Shown piece by piece: positions 1-9,949 of a stretch of DNA of 64,000 bases; position 1 is the stretch's first letter; every line of letters begins with the position of its first letter. The position numbers and the translations under genes were made by a program. The notes beneath the pieces were generated by a model, which saw only the letters and a program-made list of their open reading frames with translations, searched no databases and was not told the DNA's origin. The stretch lies in the NCBI GenBank assembly GCA_043228905.1, contig JBHGNT010000020.1:10726001-10790000 (forward strand), given 5' to 3'. The DNA comes from Azolla caroliniana. Lineage: Eukaryota > Polypodiophyta.

Positions 1-1033
1 GTGGGTAATGTGTTTCTTAACACTTCTTTAAATGACAAACATGCTATTCTTCAAGATGTGCTACATATGCCTCGCATCTCTGCCAACCTACTTTTGGTCT
101 ACCGAATCACTAAGCAAGGTTATGGAGTCTACTTTGAAAGCTCTGTTTTTGGGAGTCATTGACACCAACAACTTACAAATTGTAGCTTCTGGCACACAAG
201 GGGGTTTATATTGATTGAAAAGTGTCCATAGCCCCTTGGAAACATCCAAATCTCATCTTCTTCATCTTTTTCAAGATTCTCATGCCTTGGTGGCACAAGA
301 AGATCCCATGTTGTGGCATGTTAGGCTCGGTCACCTCAACTACGATTCTCTACAAAAGCTCTCCTCTTCACAACTAGTTGAGGGTCTGCCTATTTTCAAA
401 ACTCCCAATACCCCATGTGTTGCTTGTCTTCATGGCAAGTAACATCGAGAGCCTTTCCTACATGAAGCCACTCCCCATGCAACATCTATCTTGGAGTTAG
501 TGCACATGGATCTTTGTGGTTCCATGAAAACCACTACTCTTGGTGGTGCACGCTATTTCATGGTTATAATCGATGATTTTTCCCACAAGGTTTGGGTTTT
601 TTTCCTTGTAGAGAAATCTCAAGCCTTCACCAAATTTCAAGAGTGGGTAGCTCTCGTGGAGAACGAGACATCAAAGAAAGTTCGAAAGATCAGGTCGGAC
701 AATGGTGGAGAGTTTATCTCCCAAGATTTCCACCATTTTTGCTCTCAACGAGGCATTGTTCGCAAATTTTCGACACCCAATACTCCTTAACAGAATGGAG
801 TTGTGGAAAGGAAGAACTAGATAGTCTAAGAGATAGCTCTTACTATGCTTTCTCAATCTGATCTTCTTCTCTCGCTTTGGGGTGAAGCTATCAACAGAAT
901 AGTCTACATCATCAACTGTTGCCTAACAAAAGCAGTTGCTGCAATGACCCCTGCAGAAGCATTTACAGGTTTAAAGGCGTCGGTTTCTCATTTTAAAGTC
1001 TTTGGTTGTGATGCTTAGGTTTGTGAGAAAAGT
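1..1033 (+). pseudogene. Ty1/copia fragment: protease linker, GAG-pre-integrase, integrase
   Basis: Translated in pieces, this reads as the middle of a copia polyprotein. A protease-to-integrase linker comes first (1-170, containing VLHMPRISANLL). A GAG-pre-integrase follows (about 215-442, LWHVRLGHLNYDSLQKL and a CXXC near its end), then an integrase core (491-1015, with MDLCG, DDFS and RSDNGGEF carrying the first two catalytic Asp). It is dead: there is a frameshift near 170, a TGA at about 212, a TAA at 440-442 and a TAA at about 787, and it ends abruptly at an LTR at 1034. The section from about 190 on is repeated in inverted orientation at about 2200-3010. Confidence 0.85.
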
Positions 1034-1422
1034 TGTTAATAGCAGCAACGGAACAGTTCTTAGAACAAAATAGACATAGCAAAAGAGTAGAGCTTGTTTT
1101 TAAGTAGCAACAAAACTAAAAGTCTCTACAAAAGAGGTTGGTATAGCCTATTTATATAAAATTGGGGAAAGTGGGTGAAATGGTTGTTTGGTAGTTAAGT
1201 GACTATTGTACTACCAAATAGGTACAATAAAGTAGGAATAAGAGGGAATATCTTGGAAAAATTGGAAGAAAGAAAAGGCATTTAAAGCGTTGTAGATTCT
1301 AGAGAGAGAAGGCATTTAAAGAGTTGTAGATTCTAGAGGTAGAAAAATCTAGGAAGAGAGAATGTAGAACAGAGATAATAAAGGTGAAAGAGAGTGTAGG
1401 TTTGGAGCTACCACCCCCAACA
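1034..1422 (-). repeat. Copia LTR A, 389 bp, minus orientation
   Basis: Read on the minus strand the block begins TGTTGGGGGTGG and ends GCTATTAACA, the TG...CA form with a short TGTT/AACA inverted end. It carries a TATA box (TATATAAATAGG, around 1150-1165) about 260 bp in. It directly follows the RNase H end of the minus-strand internal region, so it is that element's 3' LTR. About 290 bp of it recur in opposite orientation at 3023-3310. Confidence 0.8.
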
Positions 1423-3022
1423 CCTCTCATCTCTAGAATGGCGGTCCAACATTGAGTCGACCAAGGAGTTGATCAATGACTTGTCTTGGAAGTGGCTTAG
1501 TAAATAAATGAGCCACATTTTCTTGAGGAAAATATGCCAAGTTGATGACTTGTGATTTCACTAAATCACGAACCAAATGGTAGTGCACTTTGATATGTTT
1601 TGTTGTACCATGAAATGCTGAGCTATGTCCCAAGGCACGAGCACTTTGGCTGTCGGTGAAAACTGCAATAGGAGAGACTTGCAAAACACTAATGGGAGAA
1701 AACAATTGCATTAACCATAGCAACTCATAGCAAGTATCAAAGTAGGCGTGATATTCAGCTTCTGTCGAAGAACAAGAAACTGAGTTTTACTTCTTCGATT
1801 TCCAAGAAATCAAGCTTGAACCTAACATAAAACAATAGCCACTTGGGAAGTGGTGGAAGCTGATGTGTAGGGGGAGGGAAAACAAGTGGAGTTGAGGGAG
1901 AGCTTTGAATTGTTGGCGAAGTTAGAGATGAGTAGGAGGAGATGGGAGGCTTGAAGGCGAGACATCTTCGTCTAAAATAGGAGATTCCGGAGAAGCTAGA
2001 ATTTCAACCGTGAACTCAGGTGAAATCCTAGAGTCATCAGTCTGAGACTCCACAAAATGAACATCTCTAGAGATGACTGGGGACGTTGATTCTAAATTGC
2101 ATAACCTGTAGGCTTTAGATTGTGTGCTGTAACCAAGAAATTTGCATTTCTTGGTTTTGGACTCAAATTTAGTTCTTTTATGATCTCAAATGTGAACATA
2201 AGCATCACAACCAAAGACTTTAAAATGAGATACTCATGACTTTACACCTGTAAATGCTTCTACAGGGGTCATTGCAACAATTGCTTTTGTTGGGTAACAG
2301 TTGATGATGTAAACTGCTGTGTTAACAGCTTCATTCCAAAATGAGAGAGGAAGATCAAATTGAGATAGCATTGTACGAGCCATCTCTTGGACTGTCCGAT
2401 TCTTCCTTTCTAGAACTCCATTTTTTTCAGGAGTATTGGGTGTAGAAAATTGGTGAGCAATGCCTCGTTGAGAGCAAAAATGGTGGAAATCTTGGGAGAT
2501 AAACTCTCCACCATTGTCCGACCTGATCTTTCGAACTTTCTTTGATGTCTCGTTCTCCACGAGAGCTACCCATTCTTGAAATTTTGTGAAGGCTTGAGAT
2601 TTTTCTACAAGAAATTAAACCCAAACCTTGCCGGAGAAATCATCAATGATGAGCATGAAGTAGCGTGCACCACCAAGAGTAGTGGTTTTCATGGAACCAC
2701 AAAGATCTATGTGCACTAACTCCAAGATAGATGTTGCATGGTGAGTGGCTTCATGTGGGAAAGGCTCTCGATGTTGCTTGCCATGAAGACAAGCAACACA
2801 TGGGTAATTGGGAGTTTTGAAAATAGGCAATCCCTCCACTAGCTGTGAAGAGGAGAGCTTTTGTAGAGAATCGTAGTTGAGGTGACCGAACCTAGCATGC
2901 CACAACGTGGGATCTTGTTGTGCCACCAAGGCATGACAACCTCGAAGAAGATTAGATTTGGATTTTTCCAAGGGGTAATGGGCACTTTTCAATCAATATA
3001 AACCCCCTTCTTATGTGCCACT
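1423..3022 (-). pseudogene. Internally deleted copia element (RT missing)
   Basis: On the minus strand the order is GAG-pre-integrase (2992-2615, LWHARFGHLNYDSLQKL), integrase (2700-2234, including RSDNGGEF and a GVLERKN segment with the third catalytic residue), an acidic Ser/Pro-rich linker (about 2200-1870), then the copia RNase H end (about 1800-1433, STEAEYHAY, FTDSQSA, HLFTKPLP). The whole RT domain is absent between linker and RNase H, so this copy is an internal deletion derivative. The integrase section is open for more than 100 codons, less damaged than the plus-strand copy at 1-1033. Confidence 0.85.
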
Positions 3023-3310
3023 TGTGGAGGGTTGCAACTTCAGAACTGCACTCTCTTTCATCTTTATTATCTCTGTACTACATTTTCTCTATTCCCAAGT
3101 TCTCTCTCTAGAATCTACAACTTTTTAAATGCCTTCTCTCTCTAGAATCTGCAACGCTTTAAATTTCTTTTCTCTCTTCCACTTTTTCCAAGATATTCCC
3201 TTTTTATTCCTACTTTATTGTACCTGTTTGGTAGTAATAGAGTCTCTTAACTACCAAACAACCATTTCACCCACTTTCCCCAATTTTGTATAAATAGGCT
3301 ATACCAACCA
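3023..3310 (+). repeat. Copia LTR B, truncated, plus orientation
   Basis: Aligns base by base, with substitutions, to the reverse complement of LTR A, starting from a TG at 3023 and running through the TATA region (TTTGTATAAATAGGC, about 3284-3300). Homology stops at about 3310, just downstream of the TATA box, where sequence of another copia fragment begins. Its orientation is opposite to the internal region it abuts. Confidence 0.75.
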
Positions 3311-5385
3311 TCACTAAGCAACTGATTTGGTTGAAGAGGATGAATTTACTTCTTTCATGTACTAAGGAGACATCAGTTAGCTCCAAAGATGTGTATGACA
3401 CTTTGTTGCCTCTTTTGACAAGTGGACACTTAAGTGTTGGCCCATTTGAGGCACCTTCTCAGCCTTTGGAAACTACTTATAATGATGTAGATCATTCCAT
3501 TTCTGATGCAGACTTACATGATGCACATATTAATGGGAGGGTAGATATAGAGGAGGCAAAGACTGTGCCTAAATGGCTGTTGTAGACTTTGCAAAATAGC
3601 AAATTAGATGTTCCTTTCTCATACCGTACTCGTTCAGGTTCTCGTAATGCTTCGTTTGCATCAGATTGTGATGAGAATAAGCCTATTTCTTTTGATGAAG
3701 CATGAAATTCCGAGAATTGGATGGCTGCTATGCAATCAGAATATGATGCTATTATGAAGATTGGTATATGTTCTTTATGGCTGCCTCTATTCTGTGTGAT
3801 GAGAATGAGCCTGTTTCTTTTGATGAAGCACAAAATTCAGAAAATTGGATGGCTGCTATGCAATCAGAATATGATGCTATTATGTAGACTGGTACATGGT
3901 GTTTATGTGACTTGCCTCTTGGCAAGAAGGCTATTGGCTCTAAGTGGGTATATAAGATGAATCGTAAACCTGATGGAATAGTTGACATGCGTAAGGCTAG
4001 GCTTGTTGCGAAAGGTTATGCCCAAGAAAAAGGCATTGATTTTGATGAGACCTTTGCTCCCACCTGCCATATGACTACTATTCGTAGCATTTGTGCAATT
4101 GCAGTTCATCGTGGTTGGAATGTACATTAGTTGGACATTAAAACAACATTTCTAAATGGTGATCTTCATGAGGAAGTGTATGTATCTCAGCCCTGTGGTT
4201 TTGTGCATAAAGGGCATGAACACAAAGTGTGTAGGTTGAGAAAGGCATTATATGGCTAGAAGCAAGCACCACGTTCTTGGTATGAAAAGATACATGCCTA
4301 TTTTATTGCATTTGGGTTTGAGAATAGTCCAACGGAAAGCACCTTATATGTTAAGTGTGTTGATGATGTATTTCTGATCATGGTTGTGTATGTTGATTGC
4401 TGATTTTAAGGCTGATTTTGCATGCCTCTTTTGAGATGTCAGATTTGGGACATTTGCATCATTATTTGGGCATTCAATTTATGCAAGTTGATAGTGGGAT
4501 AGCTTTGTGTCAATCAAAATACATTGACACATTATTGTAGCATTTTGGCTTTGATGATTGTAAACCTATTGCTACTCCCATGGAGACATGTTTACGTTTG
4601 AGGCTTCATGATTCTAGAGATGCATTTGATGTTATTCTCTATCAGCAGGCATTTGGATGCTTGATTTACTTATGCATAACCCGACCTAATATCAGTTTGT
4701 TGTCTGTCAGATGAGCATGCTTATGTTTTACCCAAGAGTTGAGCATTGGCAGGCAATTAAGCGCATCTTTTGCTACTTGAGTGGTACCTGGTCACCTGGA
4801 TTGTTTTATACAAGGGGGGGTCACTACTGCCAGACCTGAATGCTTTTTTTGACTCTGATTGGGCTGGTTGTTGTGACACTCGTGTGTCCACAAGTGGTTT
4901 TTGCTTCATGCGTGGTAGCTCATGCATATCTTGGTTGAGCAAGAAGTAGGCTATTGTGGCCACTTCTAGTTGTGAGGCTAAGTATAGGGTAGCTTTCACA
5001 ACTACAATTGAGTGTGTGGCTCAAATGCCTTTTAGCTGATTTGGGTGTTGGTCAGTCTTCTGCCACCACCATCTTCACTGACAGTCAAAGCACAATGGCA
5101 GTTGCAAGGAACCCTGTGTTCCATGCTCGCACTAAGTACATTGAGGTGCATTATCACTATGTCAGGGAAAGGTTCTCCGCTAGAGAGATCAGATTGGCTT
5201 ATGTGCCCATGCAAGAGAACATTGCAGACCTCTTCACAAAGGCTCTGCCTATGGAGAAGTTTGAAGCTTTCCGTGAAGCTTTAGGCCTACTCCCATTTAT
5301 GGATTGATCTCTATCCACATAGCTTGGCACTTGCTTAACCATGAGTGCTAACACCTTGTTCACCGCATCACTCCCAAGGGGGATT
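3311..5385 (+). pseudogene. Second copia family: RT and RNase H fragment
   Basis: Reads as a copia RVT_2 domain: GSKWVYK, ARLVAKGYAQ, FAPTCHM and FLNGDL at 3912-4180, then [15 protein letters not shown] and MVVYVD to about 4400. An RNase H section follows (4900-5307) with SWLSKK, SSCEAKY, FTDSQS and ADLFTKALP. Several codons are stops (about 4128, 4257, 5033) and there are frameshifts, so it is not functional. A segment of about 100 bp upstream of the RT (3669-3768) is tandemly repeated at 3800-3899. A polypurine tract (AAGGGGGA) lies at 5376-5383, right before the LTR start. Confidence 0.85.
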
Positions 5386-6299
5386 TGTTGACATATTTTG
5401 GTAGTGATGTGTATTAACACACTTAGGCATTTTTTCTCTCTTTAGGAGTTTTTTCCCCCCTATCTAAAAATACTCTCATAACCCTAAAGTGGTTAAGTTT
5501 TTGTGATTCTAAATAAGAACCCAACATTTTTCGCTTTTGCAACTATAATGAATCAACCAGAAAAAGCTCAACTTGGGTGTCAATAGAGTGTACCTCTCTT
5601 GCTGGCTCGGGCAATTAGTCTTGTACCACATACATTTTCCATACTCCACCTTTGAGGATTGTGTGTGCACTATTCAAGATAAATAATATGCTCGTAGAGG
5701 AAGAACTTTAAAATGTTGATTGGACAACTAAGTCATGCTCTTATAAATATCTATTTAATGCCGAGTGGGAATCTTATCCCAAGGATCTCATTTCGTGTAG
5801 AAAATATTCTTTTAGAACTTGTGCAGTTTTGAAAACGAGATTGTACAACTCTTAACAAAAATTAGATTAAAACGTTTTCCTAGTTTAATTGGAGAAACGT
5901 AAATGGTCTTTAATCCCAACATATTCTACGAACTCCTTGTATTGTAGACTCCTACTCAAAATTTTAAGATGAGGAATTTAAGGACAAGATTAATGAAAAG
6001 CATTTGTGAGGTACTTGAAACCTTTGATGTTTTTCCTCAAAAGGTATTTTGCCTTTATTCAAGTTTTATATGAGCTTGTGGTGAATGGTTTATAAGAAGC
6101 ACTTGAGGTCATAGAGTATCACTTAAAAGAGATCAACATTGGATTCATGTTAAAGGACAATGCTATTTATCTAAAGTCACGTCCACATTTAAGAATACCA
6201 TATACTTAATGTTGGATGCAAATAGTTACCCGTATATGTTGACTCACATTTTGAACTTAAACATACTCTTGATGAGTTAAAGAAATATTGGGTCATGGA
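5386..6299 (+). repeat. 3' LTR start of the second copia family, then unassigned sequence
   Basis: TGTTGACATATTTTGG starts immediately after the polypurine tract, the expected 5' edge of a 3' LTR. No second copy exists in the window to fix its 3' edge. From about 5700 to 6300 the sequence is AT-rich with no recognisable domain. Confidence 0.55.
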
Positions 6300-6749
6300 T
6301 CTTTGAAATCATGACGTATTGAGTTTATATGGAAAAGTTGTCATTGATGTATGTGGCTACACAAATAGATATGTTTAGGCAAAAGGTTTAGTGTTTATAA
6401 TACCGTTACAAGTCCCATTTTAGAGTACAAGGTAGATAAATGTAGGACATGATACGCTTGTTGAAAGTCAAGTAAAGCATGTAACATTCTTGTGGAAAGG
6501 CATGCCCAAAAGTAAATATATGAGAAGGTGTGACTTCATCCTCTAGGTGACTTAACAAAGATGCACAAAAGGCACTTGACAGAACATGTCATCAAAGCAT
6601 TTTGAATGCACATTTCATGTAAATGTGAGATAAAATGAAGGTGTTAAGCATGAGTTTGTGACAATTTATGTATTTGGCCATCATATCAAACATGTTACAA
6701 GATCTCATCATTATGTCTATCATTTGCATGTACGTCCAAATGCTTATAG
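6300..6749 (+). pseudogene. MULE-like transposase N-terminal fragment
   Basis: A broken reading frame around 6570-6745 contains CTFHVNVR, NEGVKH, TIYVFGHH and HLHVRPN. It aligns with the minus-strand ORF at 12738-12400, where the equivalents are CKFHVNIR, NEGVKH, KIYVYGCHSGHV and NLPNHPNV. Stops interrupt it and it ends where the LTR at 6750 begins. The family assignment depends on the better preserved copy at 11.6-13.3 kb. Confidence 0.5.
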
Positions 6750-7027
6750 TGTAGACATGTGTATAGGCCTAATTATAAAGGTCAAAAGACACTTATCACT
6801 TATTCTTTATTTTTGGACCAAGTTTAGTGTCAACTTGGACAACCCTAAATAGGTCATATAAAACATAAATTTACAACTTTTGGATCTCACTTTAAAAGGT
6901 GAGCTCTTCCAACTATTCCACTCTCCATTTTTTTCAACCATCTCTTTATTGTTGCACTCAAAGCACCCATACTTTGGTGACTCCCACGTGTTCCTCAGCT
7001 TTATTGACATCATTTCTAACCCTTTCA
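6750..7027 (+). repeat. Copia LTR (third family), plus-orientation copy
   Basis: Begins TGTAGACATG and ends TTTCA at 7027, followed within 2 nt by a primer-binding-like TAGTATCAAAGC. It matches the reverse complement of 10642-10899 over nearly its full length. The exact start could be 6750 or 6760, because 10 bp differ between the two copies. Confidence 0.75.
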
Positions 7028-7489
7028 ACTAGTATCAAAGCAGCTTTAGGGTTTTAGAACTACTACGTAGTTGCTCTATCGTGATAATCTTCAATTTCAT
7101 TGCGAAGAACCTTGCTACAGAGCTTGAAGGAACTTCTTGGGCATCTTAACATCCATAACAAGCTGTTTTTAAGTGATTTACAGTCTAAAATAGGTGTTTT
7201 TTAGTAAAATATCAGTGATTCTAGCAAATCTTAGATTTTCATTGGTTTTCTCACTATATCAATGTGCTAAACATATGCATTGGAAGAGATATCCTACTTG
7301 AATTTTTACAATTTCAACAAATTCATCCATGTATGACAAGTGATGGAGTATATTGTTATAATTTCTTGCAAAACAGAGCCTAAAATTTGGTGCTTTTGCT
7401 CCTACATGCATCTCTTTCTGAAGGATCTTGATAGAATGAAGAAGATCAAGTACACAAGACGTACGAGCCACACAGAGTAAAAGCAACAC
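7028..7489 (+). mobile_element. Primer binding site, 5' leader and gag scrap of the third copia family
   Basis: TAGTATCAAAGC (7030-7041) resembles the initiator-Met tRNA PBS of copia elements (TGGTATCAGAGC). The leader to about 7262 matches the inverted copy at 10419-10641, including an ACTATATCAATGTGCT stretch. A segment at 7421-7484 matches, on the plus strand, gag sequence found on the minus strand around 8305-8370. The element then stops at about 7490 against the oppositely oriented half. Confidence 0.7.
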
Positions 7490-8700
7490 TTCACCTGCTT
7501 TCCATATTGATATTTATTACAAAAATCAAGCGTTGTACCTTTAGCATCAAGCTTCCTCAGATTACAAACCCTAGTGAGACCCTTTTGGCTCGTATGTCCA
7601 AGTCTCTTATTCCACAACTTCATATGGGAATGAACTTTAGCCAAAGCAATAAACTTGCCTGATAAAGCATTTCCATGTAAGCAATAAAGAGTTCCCTTTT
7701 TGTGTCTTTCACAATCAATCTTGAACTTTTTGTCATTTTCCATAATCCTCTCTCAAAGAGAATTCTATAACCATGCATATCCATTTGACCCATAGAAAGC
7801 AAGCTTTCCTTGAACCTTGGTACATAATGCATGTTATGCAAAACCAACTCATTAGTGCCATTTGTAGAAAAATGCATTGTGCCAATACCCCTAATGGATC
7901 ATACATGATTGTTTCTAAGGTATAAATGGCCATGGCTACCTGCAAAAAAATTAGAAAATTACTCCTTGACAAGAGTCACATGAAATGAAGCACCAGAGGC
8001 AAGTATCCATGTTTGGACCAATGCATCACTGACGATCAACAAAGCATCAATAAGATCATTCTTAGTGATGCACATGTCCTATGAATGAACATTTAGAGAG
8101 GCATCATATGCATAAGTATCATCAGTTGAAAAAGTAGCAGGTAAAATGTTTTCAACTACTGACAACTCCTCTATGACTACATTAGAGGCCAAGTTGGCCT
8201 TCTCTTTGTCCTTTTGGCTGTCCTATACATCAATGACAAGTGTTCAGCTGCACTTTTGGACTCATTTAGTTGCATGCCAACAAGCTTTCGCAAGTGAACC
8301 GTTGCTTTTACTCTGGTGTGTCTCATAAGTCTTGTGTACTTGATCTTGTTCATTCTATCAAGATCCCACAGAAAGAGAATTCCTTGCATTCTCTCTTTCC
8401 GCAAGTCGAAACCTGTTCCCTCAAATCATCAAATCTCAAATAAATTTTTCACATTGAAGGAAGATGACGCCATAGTTGCACAATGAAGAGGTAAAATCAA
8501 AGAACAGCCTCAAGAAACAGTGCACCACAACTCCAAAAGGTCACAAGAGCAATTTGGGGCAAAAATAAGTAATGTTGGGCACAAAAATGGATCTCTGAAT
8601 TTTTTGCGAAGAGAATTTTAGAACCTTAATTTGTGCTAAAAAACAACTAACTTTGTTGTTTTCAACCTCAAAGAACATATAAAAAGCTAATACTTCTTAT
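7490..8700 (-). pseudogene. Third copia family: gag, protease linker, GAG-pre-integrase
   Basis: On the minus strand a gag start (ATG at 8473, MASSSFNVKN) is followed by a UBN2-like gag segment (LNESKSAAEHLSL, about 8260-8200). Next come a protease linker (7880-7700, with MHYVPRF, LLSMGQMDMHGY, KRELF) and a GAG-pre-integrase (7650-7490, LWNKRLGHTSQKGL and CNKYQYGKQ). Frames are broken in several places. It is the downstream half of the element whose leader and LTR lie at 10419-10899, split by the foldback insertion. Confidence 0.8.
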
Positions 8701-8791
8701 TTGGACCGTGAAGTCGAAACAAGGAGTGCGGACGGCAGGCAATCGGTGGGTGCAATATGTAAGATGTAGAGTTATAGAGAAAAAAAAGGTT

Positions 8792-8900
8792 TAGGGTTTA
8801 GGAATTAGGGTTTGAGTTTTGGTTTTGGTTCAGGGTTAGGGTTTAAGAATTAGGGTTTAGTGTTTGTTTTGGGCTTAGGGTTTAGAGGGTAAAAGGGTTT
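8792..8900. repeat. Degenerate telomere-like TTTAGGG repeats in the left arm
   Basis: About six interspersed GGTTTAGGG / TTAGGGTTTAG-like units, separated by variant spacers. The mirrored set lies at about 10213-10330. They are too irregular to be a functional telomere tract. Confidence 0.8.
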
Positions 8901-9171
8901 ACGATTAAGTGCAAGAGGGGATAAAGTGAAAAGAAACACCAAGAATAATTTGCGCACACCCAAATCATTTGACAAACTTGGTGTAAGTGAGGCATAATAA
9001 GAGATAAAGGAAGGGGAGAGAGAGAGAGACGAGGGATTAATCACTAACATTAAAATTAGAAACAAGGTAAAACATAACCATAAGCTAAATAGTCTAGATT
9101 AAAAAGAGGGAGAGATTAAGAAGGAGACTAATTTTCATTAAGAAAAAGGAAAAAGTTACAATACGATGGGT

Positions 9172-9232
9172 AATGGTCATGAGCAAACTAGTTTCGCCCC
9201 CTACGGGGCTCATCAGTGCTACCATGACCATT
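9172..9232 (-). ncRNA. Hammerhead ribozyme (type I, minimal stem III), left arm
   Basis: Identical in sequence to the plus-strand copy at 9889-9949. On the minus strand CTGATGA spans 9216-9210, stem II GCCCC/GGGGC with a GTAG loop spans 9209-9196, and GAAA spans 9195-9192. Predicted self-cleavage follows the GTT triplet at 9188-9186. This copy is in the sense orientation of the host copia transcript, which is also read on the minus strand. Confidence 0.85.
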
Positions 9233-9244
9233 CGAGGTGGATAG

Positions 9245-9254
9245 GTTTATATAG
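9245..9254 (-). promoter_or_regulatory. TATA box upstream of the left-arm hammerhead
   Basis: CTATATAAAC on the minus strand, 12 bp before the ribozyme's first stem I base and mirrored exactly in the right arm. At usual plant spacing, initiation would fall inside stem I, so a full ribozyme might need an upstream start. Promoter function is inferred. Confidence 0.5.
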
Positions 9255-9340
9255 GGAGTTTTTGGAGTGGGTTTAGAGAAATGACAATAGGGAGTGGGGT
9301 TGTGCTTATGGATGTGATTGAAAGGGGGGGAAAAGATTTG

Positions 9341-9780
9341 GAAAAGAAGGAAGAGGATTTTATGGGCTTTAATGTGATAAGGGGAAGGCTTTGGTATGAG
9401 GTTATATTGTAAAAGTAGGGATAAGAAGAAAAGGGAGAGTTTAGGATATAAAATGTAAAAAGTGAGGAAATATAAGGGGCATTAAGAGAGAGGGGGAAAC
9501 AAGGCTTACGTGAGATGATGAGAAGGGAAGGAGAGAGAGAGAGAGAGAGAGAGGGAATGAGTAGACATAAGGGGAGTGAGTAGATCTAGGAGGAGAGAGA
9601 GTGGGAAAACGTGAAAAATTAAGAGAGAGCAAAAGGGGAGAGAGAGGAGAGAGATGTGTGTAAACTAGAAAAAGTAAGAGAGAGAAAGGAAAGAGGAGAG
9701 AGATAAGGGAGAGAGACATGTGTGGGAAAATAAAGGTGAAGGCAATTGAGAATATGTCATGCTTTCTATGGAGGCCCTTT
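9341..9780. other. Loop of the foldback element
   Basis: A 440-bp single-copy spacer between the arms, purine-rich on the plus strand, with a GA microsatellite at about 9530-9555 and further GAGA stretches to 9715. The open frame through it is a by-product of the GA bias. No domain recognised. Confidence 0.7.
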
Positions 9781-9867
9781 CAAATCTTTTCCCCCCCTTT
9801 CAATCACATCCATAAGCACAACCCCACTCCCTATTGTCATTTCTCTAAACCCACTCCAAAAACTCCC

Positions 9868-9877
9868 TATATAAACC
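9868..9877 (+). promoter_or_regulatory. TATA box upstream of the right-arm hammerhead
   Basis: CTATATAAAC, a good match to the plant TATA consensus, 11 bp before the ribozyme and pointing outward from the loop. The order TATA, hammerhead, poly(A)-like signal resembles the layout of an LTR R region. Function is inferred. Confidence 0.5.
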
Positions 9878-9888
9878 TATCCACCTCG

Positions 9889-9949
9889 AATGGTCATGGT
9901 AGCACTGATGAGCCCCGTAGGGGGCGAAACTAGTTTGCTCATGACCATT
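9889..9949 (+). ncRNA. Hammerhead ribozyme (type I, minimal stem III), right arm
   Basis: All core elements are present. CTGATGA is at 9905-9911. A 5-bp stem II (GCCCC 9912-9916, GGGGC 9921-9925) is closed by GTAG. GAAA is at 9926-9929. Stem I pairs AGCA (9901-9904) with TGCT (9936-9939), skips a 2-nt GT bulge, then pairs ten bases 9889-9898 with 9940-9949. Stem III is only A9929-C9930 with G9933-T9934 around a TA loop. Cleavage is predicted after T9935 (GTT triplet). Such tiny stem III versions are known from Penelope-like elements and some animal satellites, where two copies cooperate. Plant retrozymes normally carry type III. Confidence 0.88.

Larger units (their letters stand above)
8701..9340. 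repeat. Left arm of the foldback element
   Basis: The reverse complement of 9781-10418 with only scattered single-base differences and small indels, mostly in the GA-rich part near 9015-9030 and around 9100-9125. It contains a minus-strand hammerhead ribozyme at 9172-9232 and a minus-strand TATA box at 9245-9254. Confidence 0.95.

Noticed and set aside
9441-9719. 92-codon minus-strand frame in the foldback loop
   Set aside because: Ser/Leu/Pro-rich translation of GA-biased DNA; no domain.
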